Assembly (NCBI GenBank): GCA_030142905.1 | Contig: JASJOG010000071.1 | Span: 62,001 to 126,000, forward strand | Reading direction: 5' to 3' | Length of the DNA: 64,000 nucleotides | Origin: Heliopora coerulea | Taxonomy: Eukaryota; Cnidaria; Anthozoa; Scleralcyonacea; Helioporidae | Shown here: positions 1 through 9,610 of the stretch, piece by piece | Layout of the letters: every line of letters begins with the position of its first letter | Position numbering within the stretch: the stretch's first letter is position 1 | Made by a program: the position numbers and the translations under genes | Notes under the pieces: model-generated | Seen by the model: the letters and a program-made list of their open reading frames with translations, nothing else | The model's database searches: none | What the model was told of the DNA's origin: nothing

Positions 1-679
1 AGGCAATAAGAAAAAATGTATATCCTGAGGATGTTAAAACCTGGTCTGTTTTCCAGAAGGATAACAATGGAGTAAAACAAAAACGTAATTTTAATTATAT
101 TAATGAAGCTGGTATTTATTCATTTATATTTTCATCAAAATTGAAATTGTCTAAAGTATTCAAAAGATGGTTATTTAAAGGTGTGTTGCCATCAATAAGA
201 AAAACAGGTGCTTATCAAATACCAAAACACAATCAAATGATGGTTATGAATGAAACTGACTTACATTACAAAGTGATTCATTATATTAGAAAATACCATG
301 AAAACGTCATAATTATTCCAGATTTAGATGAGCTCCATACAGATAAATAAAAACAAATAGATTCTTATAAAAAGGAATACACTAATGGCGAACCTGATAA
401 ATTATTAGTAATCTTCATGAAAAATATACAGGTGTATGTATCGAACTTAAGACACTAAAAGGGGATGGAACATTGAATAAAAAACAAAATAATACTGTAA
501 AACGCTATGAATTAAATGGATATAAATGTATTGTTTCATGTGATTATGATACAATACATCGGGAAATTGATAATTGTTTCTTTGGTGTTAGAGTTAAATG
601 CCAAAAATGTAATAGATTATTCAAAACTGATAAAACATTGAGTACTCATCACAAATATATCCACAAAAATAAAATATAA
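1..679 (+). pseudogene. Bro-N / VRR-NUC / C2H2 protein of a Polinton/adintovirus-like element, 5' partial
   Basis: An open frame runs in from the left edge (base 3) to a stop at 348-350. It holds the C-terminal half of a Bro-N type DNA-binding domain (around LPSIRKTGAY). A short frame-shifted stretch follows. The frame from about 473 then continues with a VRR-NUC-like nuclease core: GEPD near base 387 and CIELKTLKGDG near base 437, whose E-x-K is the metal-binding pattern of the PD-(D/E)XK fold. A single C2H2 finger (CQKCNRLF...H...H) ends the protein. The order Bro-N, nuclease, zinc finger fits a replication/repair nuclease of large DNA viruses and Polinton-like elements. The stop and the frameshift near 400 make it a pseudogene. 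Domain names come from motif memory, not a search. Confidence 0.6.
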
Positions 680-692
680 TATATAATATACA

Positions 693-926
693 ATGGAACG
701 AAAACAATTAATGAATGCGGCATACGATGCTTCCCTTGTGACCGATTCTGTAATTGGTTTGTCTATGGTGTCCAAGACATTTTTGGGAGAAAAACTCACA
801 GATGTCACTAGTTTGAGAGATTATGTTAAACTTGGTGTTGGTGTTTCAGCTGGAACAGTTCTTATAAGGTATAAGGTGGGCAAAGGAAAAAAATATATAC
901 TAATTGCCCCTTTTAAATCTGCTTAA
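693..926 (+). CDS. Small hydrophobic protein of the Polinton/adintovirus-like element
   Basis: An intact 77-codon frame starts with ATG 13 bases after the nuclease gene stop. It has two hydrophobic stretches (about residues 15-30 and 48-60) and a basic tail, so a small membrane protein is likely. It lies in line with the genes on both sides, as expected for the compact gene order of these elements. I do not know its function. It is one of the few frames here without a stop, which for 77 codons could be chance. Confidence 0.5.
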   Translation: MERKQLMNAAYDASLVTDSVIGLSMVSKTFLGEKLTDVTSLRDYVKLGVGVSAGTVLIRYKVGKGKKYILIAPFKSA

Positions 927-938
927 TTATGTAAATAA

Positions 939-1355
939 ATGGCATCAGGAGTAGCGGGATTATTACAAACAACATTTGCAGCCATATCATTTGCGGGAAC
1001 GGGTTATTTGTTTAAAGCTTTTGATAAGAATGGGTATGAAGCCAAAGTTAAACGCCATAATTAGGATCTTGCTAAAGCTAAAGAGAAATGGTTCGAGAAT
1101 GAAGTAAAACAACATGATAGAATTCAAAAATTGAAACAACAGTCAGAAGACGCCAATAATGATAGAAATCAAACTAATAAGGCATCAGACGATCTTTGAA
1201 GAGTTAAAACAATAAATTATGGCGGTCTTCAATTGAATAAAATACCCGAATTATCCAATTTCTATAAACTTTCATCTGAATTGAAAGATTATCAATATAT
1301 TGTTGCAGCATCAATTGGAATAGGTTCTGGTTATTTAATTCACAAATTGGTTTAA
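939..1355 (+). pseudogene. Small membrane / coiled-coil protein, two internal stops
   Basis: A single frame of 139 codons runs from ATG 939 to TAA 1355 and is interrupted only by TAG near 1063 and TGA near 1197. The N-terminus (MASGVAGLLQTTFAAISF) is hydrophobic. The middle is charged and rich in K, E, Q and D and looks like a coiled coil. The C-terminus (YIVAASIGIGSGYLIHKL) is a second membrane segment. The frame is preserved without indels, so it is a real but dead gene. It sits between the 77-codon protein and the zinc-ribbon gene in the same orientation. Function unknown. Confidence 0.5.
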
Positions 1356-1412
1356 AGAAAATTCAAATGCACTCGAAAACAATATAAGAAAATGTCGCTT
1401 ATATATACATAG

Positions 1413-1981
1413 ATGAATAAACTTGAACAACAGATTTAGGAATTGTTGGATTATGGTTATGATGTTGACGAAATTGAATAATGCTTAATCAATGGTGTTA
1501 AAAAACGGAATATAACAAAGAATATACATTGGTGTGGTGCTATAATTGTAATATAGATTGTATTTATTACAATGAAGGTTATTACGTGTGCCCAGAATGT
1601 GGTGAAGTGGTTTCTACTACCAAAGAAAGCTTTATTCCTCAAATCTGGATGAAAAACCGCTAAGAACATAAACGGAATAAATGGTTTGCTAAGGTTCTTA
1701 GAAAATATGTTAATGAAAGAGATGTATCACTACTTGTTAACGACTTTAAGAAAGTTGTTGTGGAGCTAAAGAAAAACAAACTGATAAAGAAGAACATTTC
1801 GAGATACGATTATCCTATAATACGTTTGGCCTTGAGAAGAGGAATAGAATTATTGAAATCGCCAAATGACTTGAAGGAAAATAGTAAAATACATGTAAAA
1901 TTTGATGGTTGGTTGTTTGGAGTTGTTTATACTTCATTAGGGTGGGATAAAAACTGTAATTGCACATATTATTTAAAATGA
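1413..1981 (+). pseudogene. Zinc-ribbon protein, possibly late-transcription-factor-like (VLTF3/TFIIB type)
   Basis: The frame starts at ATG 1413 (MNKLEQQI) and meets stops near 1437 and 1481. It shifts frame near 1540 and has another stop near 1660 before an open stretch (1760-1981). The visible core is a zinc ribbon: CYNCNIDC, then YYVCPECGEV, four cysteines in two pairs. A basic region and a conserved-looking C-terminus with IRLALRRGIELL and FDGWLFGVVY follow. This resembles late transcription factors of the VLTF3 group found in large DNA viruses and relatives, but another zinc-ribbon protein is possible. Clearly broken. Confidence 0.4.
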
Positions 1982-2255
1982 AAGAATAAACGAAATTAAA
2001 TATACGGTATAATATGGTAAGAAAAATAAAAACAGTTTTTTAATAAACCAGTTTTTGGAGAATCGTTGTTAATCAAATTGAATATAGAATTTATTAATTA
2101 TTTTATTGGCTAAGATTTCTGTTTAAAACAGGGGTCTTAGTGTTAGAAATTGACAATTTACGGTTTTGTTTGTTATAAAAGGGGATTTCCCCAAATTTGT
2201 CAGACACTTAAAGAGATGTCGCATAATAGAATATAAAATATATAAGGTATAATAT
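1982..2255 (+). other. AT-rich spacer, no gene seen
   Basis: Low-complexity, strongly AT-rich sequence between the zinc-ribbon pseudogene and the next small frame. No motif recognised. It could hold the promoter of the next gene. Confidence 0.4.
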
Positions 2256-2486
2256 ATGAAGTTGAACAAATCAATAAATTCTAGATTCAACCCATTTAGC
2301 GAAGATTTCCCAAAAAAGGAAACAAGAATAAGAAAGATTGAAAATGAAGTATTCAAGAAATATGATCAGTTTAAACCAGGATGGAGGTCTATTTTACGGA
2401 AAAGGGTGATTTCAGAACTCCATAAATTAGACAAAGATAACGTTCATAATGATGAAATCAACAATTTGAAGTATATTAGTGAATGA
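2256..2486 (+). CDS. Small basic protein upstream of DNA polymerase B, unknown
   Basis: An intact 76-codon frame with ATG start. The product is rich in K, R and E (for example KKETRIRKIENEVFKKYD) and probably helical. It lies directly upstream of the polymerase pseudogene on the same strand. Its frame has no stop, unlike its neighbours. The polymerase coding sequence appears to start soon after it in a different frame, so it could instead be a broken N-terminal part of that gene. No function assigned. Confidence 0.4.
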   Translation: MKLNKSINSRFNPFSEDFPKKETRIRKIENEVFKKYDQFKPGWRSILRKRVISELHKLDKDNVHNDEINNLKYISE

Positions 2487-2499
2487 GTTTATAATGATA

Positions 2500-3703
2500 C
2501 GGTTGATAAAATAAATAATAATACCCAAAGAAAGAGAAGCAGCAGTGGGAATTAGATATTGATGAAGACATTAGGAGACTCGATGATGAGGTGAAAATAA
2601 CTAAATTACGAAAAGCTTTTAAAGGTTATACTGAATAATATGAAATAGCTGTTGTAGATCACAAGGACACATTAATACAGCTAGCTTATCCAAGGTCTTC
2701 GATTAATAAGAATTTAGAAAGCCAATTAAACCTATTAAAAGGCGTTAAATATATTGAAACGTTAAAGTTCACATTCAGTAAACAACTAAATAAAAATAAA
2801 ATAACATTCAAAACAGGTTACTTCAATAGCAAAACTCATACTATCACTAATATTGTTGCAATAAACGATTCGACAAAAATATCAAACCAACAGATTGTAA
2901 ACAGTATTTCTATATGGATATCAGAGGGTTCTGGCTGGGTTGTTGAGTCAGTGGACGGCCACAATATTAATATTGTAAAATACAAGACTGTAAAAGGATC
3001 AAGCTATGTTGACCTTCCAACAGAACTAAAGAATCTAGCTAAAGGATTAATAAATTTGAAAAATATTGATCATGATGAATGTTTCAGATTGTGTCACATT
3101 AGAGATATGAACCCTTATGAAAATAAAGACCCTCAGAGGATAAGTAAAACAGATAGAAAATATATATCAGAACTAAACTATGAAAATATAAATTTTCCAA
3201 TAAGCATTAAACATTACCCAAAAATAGAAGAAATGAATAGTACTAATATAAATGTATTTGGTTATGAAAACAAACAACCATTCCCAATCTATATTTCAAA
3301 AGAAAACAATAAGGATGTTCTAAATTTATTATTGATAACAGATGAAAACAAACAGCACTATGTGTATATCAAAGATTTTAACAAATTTATGTATAATCAA
3401 ACAAAATATTAGCATAGGAAACATTTTTGTATGTATTGTCTGCAGTGTTTCAGCAGTAAAGATGTATTGAAAAACCATCAAGTCAATTGTACAACAATCA
3501 ATGGAAAACAAACAATTAAAATGCCTGATAAAAATAATAACATATTAAAATTTAGCAGTTTTCACAAGCAGTTAAATGTCCCTTTTGTAATTTATACAGA
3601 TTTTGAAGTGATAACAGAAAAAATTCAGACTGTTTCGCCAAATAACAGCAAATCTTATACTGAAAGTTACCAAAAGCATACCGATTGTAGTGATGGCTAT
3701 AAA
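2500..3703 (+). pseudogene. Protein-primed DNA polymerase B, fragment 1 (N-terminal and exonuclease entry)
   Basis: N-terminal part of a DNA_pol_B_2 type polymerase as found in Polintons/adintoviruses. It shows the N-terminal region characteristic of animal copies, then a C2H2-like finger (HFCMYCLQCF...H...C near 3420-3490). The start of the 3'-5' exonuclease domain follows (PFVIYTDFEVI near 3590, the Exo I D-x-E pattern). Stops lie near 2629 and at 3410-3412. The reading stops at 3703, where an unclassified repeat is inserted next to an ATAAA duplication. Such a polymerase would replicate linear element DNA from a protein primer. This copy is dead. Confidence 0.75.
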
Positions 3704-3833
3704 CTAGAAATACGTGTATGCAACAAACCCTCGCCCACCCTTCCAAAATATCACTCGAGAATCCAAGTAACATAGATAATTTTCCAACTTGTCAGAAAAA
3801 TCGTCCTTACTATAACTGGAAGACGGAATGAAC

Positions 3834-3872
<39 letters not shown>

Positions 3873-5920
3873 CACGCACAATTCGGCCTCAAATTAAGAA
3901 CCTACATAGCTTATATTTCAATTGCTTGTTGTCATATTTATGATTAAAATTTCGATGAAGTTTTATTAAAACAAAACGTTTGGTGAGAATAACCATAAAT
4001 GGTTTAATGAATGGTAAGAGATTCGTTCTGATAATTCTATTGCTAAACAATGGATGTTCGTATCAAGACCCTGTATTAGTTGCGATCTTGAGGTATTTCG
4101 AGTTGTTTTCCAGTCAAACTTTTCACTCATGTTGGTTTAAAGAACGAATTTTTATTAGATGGCCAGGCTTTCTGTCTTAAAATTGGAGCATCCTCAAAGG
4201 TTGCCGGTCGGTTACCAGCATTACGGACAGCTCATGATTGAAAAATATTTTTTGATATTTCTTGTCTTAAAAAACTGGTAAATTCTACATTATATCAAAA
4301 TTCGTTGCAAGTGTATATTAGGAGTGCAGGGATGAAGATTTATGCTAAGTGTTCATGCGGAGGTACAAGACTTTGGTGACAAAGATGAAACGAATTACAA
4401 AACGGTCAAAATAAACAAAGAAAACACGAGCGAGTTCTGAATTTTTGTTGCTGACCAAAAATCAGAAAAATACACAACATACAACAAAATACGACATGCA
4501 AACCTTCTGCAAGTTTTGGTCGAAAGAAGAACGAGTAGAGAAAAGTAAAATACGTACTTTTTTCCTCTACAAAACTTTCGTAAAAAAGAAAAATGGCGTA
4601 GCGTACAAACCTGCGACTCTTACGCATTTTCAACTAGGCATTCAGCGGCACCTCAACCCAAAGGATTCAACGGTGAATTTGCAAAAAGACGAACTGCTTT
4701 AAACTTTTAAACTTTCTTGAGAAGTTTTTTAAATCCTGATGAAAGCACTACTGGTTGAATACGTAAAGTTCATCGTCCACAAGCCACCCGAGAAGAGAGA
4801 AAGACTGAAGTGGACAACTGTTTCGCCGAAGGATAGTTTGGTGACCAAAACAAGTAGCTTTGCAGCGTGTTACCTGGTGGCTGTTTACGTTGCATTCTTT
4901 GTTTCGAGCCAAAAATACATAGCGACGTCTTCAGTGGGGCGACATTTCCGACGGAGAACAATCCTGAATGAGGCAATGAAATTCATGTGTGGAAAAGGAA
5001 GAGAACATCCAAAGTCTGTTGCGGCCTTCTCAAACAGTTGACCATGGACGCTGTCCGGTTAAATACTAAAAAATACTCAAAAGCCATCATCCTGCCGAGA
5101 TGAATGAACCAGAATCTTCATTCTACTTTACCAATAAACACCAGCTAAACCCAGAAGATAATATTTGGTACAAAAAGTCTCCCTGGGGGAAGAATGAAGT
5201 CGGGAAGCCACTTTTGAAAACTGCTCAAAGCAATTCCGTTTGCAGAACTTGTATTTCAAAGCTACTCGATTCAGACGTACCTGTGATTGTGTAGCTCAGG
5301 TAAGTGGTTGCCAGAGCGTGAAAAGTCTCGAGATTTATACAAATCAGCATCTATTCAACTTCAGCGAAGAATGTCGTTAAACTTAGTCGCTCCGCAAATG
5401 TCCTGACAGCAAGCGAGTTCCCTTACGTCTTTTGTTCATATTTATCAGGAAGAACCAAGACAAAGTGTTGCTGCAACAAATGAACTGTTGGCCAATGCAT
5501 ATTCCAAGGAGCTAACATTGAGAACTGCTGTTTTAAGTCATAAGTTGTCCAGATACTATGATGGCCTCCAAAAGTGAAACCAGCTGCAAGCACCAAGAAA
5601 GCCATTTTGTTTGCCGATCTTAAATCATTTACTGGCTTCAGTGTTCAAATGATGTAAACAACGTCTGAGAGACCCATAAAAGGGAAAAAAGAATGAGACC
5701 AAACTGATTTGCTTCGATACGGATCTAAGTAGCCTAAGGTTTGGTCAACAACATACCAGTCCCAGAGCTTGCACACGGCATTCTTAAGTGACCGGAATCC
5801 ATGGATATATATATATACACAATACGAAAATTTTTCTCCCTCGTCACCACGTGTGTAAAAGGACTCCACGCGCGTCGAGATTAGTAACCTCGCACCGCGC
5901 TTCGAGCGGTGGGCGAGGGG
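3704..5920 (+). mobile_element. Unclassified 2.2 kb interspersed repeat (copy A) inserted in DNA polymerase B
   Basis: The insert is flanked by ATAAA (3699-3703 and 5921-5925), and polymerase coding resumes just after it. Its ends carry matching inverted stretches: CCCTCGCCCACC near 3730 and GGTGGGCGAGGGG at 5908-5920. Nearly the whole element recurs as an inverted copy at about 38200-40411. No transposase, RT or other recognisable domain is seen; open frames inside (such as 4739-5041) are not supported. Likely a non-autonomous element of unknown class. Confidence 0.65.
3831..3870 (+). repeat. (TAA)n microsatellite
   Basis: About twelve successive taa/ata units inside repeat copy A. The inverted copy at 38-40 kb lacks this expansion. 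Confidence 0.9.
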
Positions 5921-5925
5921 ATAAA

Positions 5926-5987
5926 TTTATGGAGAAAATGTTAGAAGACGTTCAATATATCCAAAATGCTAAAACAGAGCATTTTAA
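5926..5987 (+). pseudogene. DNA polymerase B, fragment 2 (short)
   Basis: About 20 codons (FMEKMLEDVQYIQNAK) match the part of the polymerase that follows the exonuclease entry region. They are bounded on the left by the ATAAA duplication of repeat A and on the right by the 3' tail of a LINE. Coding is expected to continue at about 24476. Confidence 0.65.
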
Positions 5988-6146
5988 TACAATACAATAC
6001 AATAATTTATTGGACACTCCCCAAATGGGGCTTTGCAATGAACAATTAGAAGAAGTACAAGTTATAATGTGTTACTACTCTATATAACAACTAAATAATT
6101 AAAATTATTAACTATATAGAATTAAAATGGTTAAAAAGTTGCTTTC

Positions 6147-6682
6147 TCAAATTAGGTTTAAAAGTTTGTACAAAGTTTCAAAGAAGCGACTAAATTGTTC
6201 CATAAAGTAACAATACAATAATAAAAGGATCTCTGTCCGGCCCGTTTTCTTGAATAGTGGAATATTCAAAAGTTGAGAGCTTCTGGTTTGTCGCTTACTT
6301 ACATCACTTCGTTTTATAAACTGAGAGCTTAAGTAATTTAGTGCTTGATCATTTATACATCTGAAGGCGAGGACAGCATCACGAAAATAAAGTTGTGTTT
6401 TAACAGGTAGCCATTGTAACTCTTTTAAACCAGGGGTGATATGATCGTATTTTCTAATACCCGTTACGATACGTGCTCCAAAGTTCTGCACAATCTCTAA
6501 TTTATGTAAATTTTTCCCAGAGGTACTAGACCATACTGATGGACAGTAAAACATTTTAGTAAAAACTAATGTATTAATTATTATGATAAGAGTATTCCTA
6601 TCGGATACATGTTTAACAAGATTTATTTGGCCTAGGATTGACATACAGGAAGATACGGTTTTCGTGGTATGATCATTAAAAC
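6147..6682 (-). pseudogene. LINE reverse transcriptase, C-terminal region
   Basis: The frame on the - strand continues the RT thumb and C-terminal region of the LINE. It contains FNDHTTKTVSSCMS, YCPSVWSS and LQWLPVKTQLYFRDAVLAF, all typical of CR1/L2/Rex-type non-LTR elements. It starts at the CACTA insertion point (6683-6685) and ends 160 bases before the 3' tail. The first few codons of the open frame belong to the transposon, not to the LINE. Confidence 0.75.
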
Positions 6683-6714
6683 TAACACGGGACAAAATTA
6701 CAGATTTGAATGAA

Positions 6715-7450
6715 TTTCACATGAATGCAAATTTGTTGCAAATTTGGCTCTCAAATTTGCAACAGATTTTCACTGGTAGTTTTGTCATCTTTGGGATGTC
6801 AAATTTGCACTGCATACACCAATACGTTTGCACATATGCAAATCCTTCAGCCGAAATTTGAATTGAATTTGCAACGGTTGTTTTGACATCTCTGCAACAA
6901 CAAATTTGCAATATATACACTAATATCTTTGAACGTACGCAAATTTATCAACTTATATTTGCATCAAATTTGCAGTGGTGGTTTTATTGTCTTTGAAACT
7001 CCAAATTTGCAATACATACAGTCATAGCTTTGAACATATGCAAATCTGTCCTGACGTTTGCCTTAAATTTACATCGGTGAAAATTTGTGGCAAATTTAGC
7101 CTCCAAATTTGCAACAGATATTCACAGGTAGTTTTGTCATCTTTGGCACATCAAATTTGCTCTACATACACTGATACGTTTGCACATTTGCAAATCCTTC
7201 AACGCGAATTTGCATCGAATTTGCAATGGTTGTGATGACCAAAACTTATGAACCTAAATTTTGCATCAAATTTGCAGTGGTAGTTTTATCTTTGAAACTC
7301 CATATTGGCGATACATACAGTCATAACTTTGAACATATGCAAATCCCCGTGACGACGTTTACCTTCAATTTGCCACGGTTGGTAGTTTATAATTCTTGCG
7401 AAACCATATTCGTCATATACTCAACTTTTAGCATAAACAAATTTGTGGGG
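6715..7450. repeat. Subterminal repeats of the CACTA element (CAAATTTGCA-rich)
   Basis: An array of degenerate units built on CAAATTTGCA, TTGCAACGGT and CACATATGCAAATCC. A longer module starting near 6747 recurs near 7101, giving a higher-order period of about 355 bases. Similar but sparser TTGCAAA motifs occur at 22980-23200. In CACTA elements subterminal repeats are the binding sites of the TnpA-like protein, and that role is inferred here. Frames across this array are artefacts of the repeat. Confidence 0.7.
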
Positions 7451-9600
7451 TGGAATTTTCGTCAAACTTGAAGTCATTTGTCGTCTTTCTTTCACCAAAT
7501 ATGAAAAGGGGGCAATATTTTGAAAAATGAGAGGGACTATTACTTGAGGGTCGGCAGTTAATCGAGGAAATACAGTGATGCAGTTCAGAACTGCGTTGAA
7601 TTTACGTTGGTCTTTTCATTAACATTGTAAATAAAATCTGCAATTCATGAACACAACTTTACATGTACGAAAATTTGGTTGGATAAATTTTATCGGATTT
7701 GCGAAGGGTTATTTTTTGACACCAGACGCAGACTTCGACATGCAAACACGTGTGTATAACAATAAAGAAACCTTGTTATACTCAAGGAACGTTATGGAGA
7801 CAAAACGTTCCATTCAGCGTTCACTCGCCTGGCTTGGAAATATTGTAACCATGGAGAGTATTAGCGGAAAGTCTTTAACAATCGCGCCAAAATTGTATTT
7901 ATGGGTCGCCTGGGAATTGTCGCATATCACGTCATTTTAAAGAGGCAATGAAGGTGAACTATGCTTTGTCCATTCGCAACAAGGAAGGCTCAACCCCCAT
8001 GATTAAAATGTATTACAAACTATTGTGTCTATACCGAACAGTTCTAAAAGTGCTTGTCATGTTTTAATGCAGGTTTATAGCGAGAAGCGTTTGCACTTCT
8101 ATGTGAAAATGCGTATTTAGGTGGATTCAACTTAGAAAAGTCATTTGTAAGTTGTGTCGTCAGTTAGTTACCGGCGACACAATATCGCTCTGCGAGTACC
8201 TTTCTCGAAATGATACTGAGCTGTCAAGTATGAAAAAGAAAAAAGAAAAAAAATTTATCCACGCGGAACATTCCCCTAATGGAAATCACAGCCATCGGCA
8301 TTCTCAGTGGCATTAACGCACGCGTCTTATACTTGACGATTTGGGGGCAAAGAGAGTTCACCTTTTATCTCAGCGCTTGCTACAGACAGCACAAAGAATA
8401 AAAAGCATTCGGTATTCCAACCGTAATAATTAAGGTCATTGCGTACGACCTTACCAGTTTACCGCATTTTCAGAATTAATGCCACAGAAACGACTTGGGA
8501 AGAACCATCTTACCACCAGAGGATCTTTCAAACTTAAATAAGTTACTGCCATGAAGACTGCAGTTCTCAATTTGGCCAATACCATATATCAAATGGGAAG
8601 GAGCCACGTTCTCAATACTTTAAAAATATTATAAATTTCAGTTTTAAAGTATGGCTCGTACTTTTTTACTACCCCAGATTAAAACAGTTCAATCGAACAA
8701 TAAAGGATGAATGGACAATTCTAATTAGTTGCTCAAAATAATTAAATTTAAATAATTAAAAGTTCCGAGGAAAACTTTCGTGAAAAAAACTGGGTGATAA
8801 TAGTCTTTCCAGTCTATGGAAATATTTTTCTCCCAAACAACAGACGTTCAGGTCCGCAATGTTCAAAAGAAAATAAAGACTTTAAGCAAGTTTATTTGGT
8901 ATACAGTACTTGGATTGCGTGACCACTGAGGCACCAAAGGTCTGAAAAACCCTTGGTAACAGAAAGTCGTCAAATACTCATGCCGAATAAGACGCTAAAT
9001 TAGTGTTGTAAAGTGAACTCACTAAACAGCAGCATGCAGTTAGAATGTTAAAATTGTCACTGAACATTTAACGCCAACGGAACTTCTATAGTTTCCACAA
9101 CATCCCAGTATGACACTGAGAATTTTCAAGATAATAAGACTTATAACAATAATCGTAAACACCAATGACGTTTCTTAAAAGTTAAAAATGAACGTTCTGC
9201 AATGTACAGCACTTACGTTTGTACTGACCCCACCACAACTGACTAGTAATAATTAGGTAGCTAACTTTTACGTAAAGTAATATCAAGAAGACTGATTTGT
9301 CAATGTGAGCGAAATCTATAAGATTTTGTAAACTTGGTCGAATTGCATACCTGATTGCCTTTCGTGTCAACTAGGTACACAGTAATTCAAAGTGATAAAA
9401 GACGTTAAATCCTTTCACGAATAAGAATTGTTCTCTAGTGACATTTGATTGACATAAGAAATCCAATCGATACCAAATGTTCGACATTTTGATCAAGATT
9501 ACATGGACTGCACACTACATTAAAGTCTCGTTAAAGAAAATGAAAAGATTATGCGTTTCCTAATCAGATGGTTGAACACACACACTTATATTAAACTGCG
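7451..9600. other. Left internal spacer of the CACTA element, no gene recognised
   Basis: Lies downstream (3') of the transposase. An open frame at 7647-7940 (97 codons) has no recognisable motif and is not called. No repeats or RNA genes were seen. Confidence 0.5.
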
Positions 9601-9610
9601 GTAAATGTTC

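Noticed and set aside
4739..5041. 100-codon frame in repeat A
   Set aside because: The inverted copy B does not preserve it as a frame and no motif is present.
6717..7471. Frames across the CAAATTTGCA array (both strands)
   Set aside because: They follow from the repeat composition; the peptides only mirror the repeat unit.
7647..7940. 97-codon frame in the CACTA left spacer
   Set aside because: No motif, no splice context, no second copy to support it.
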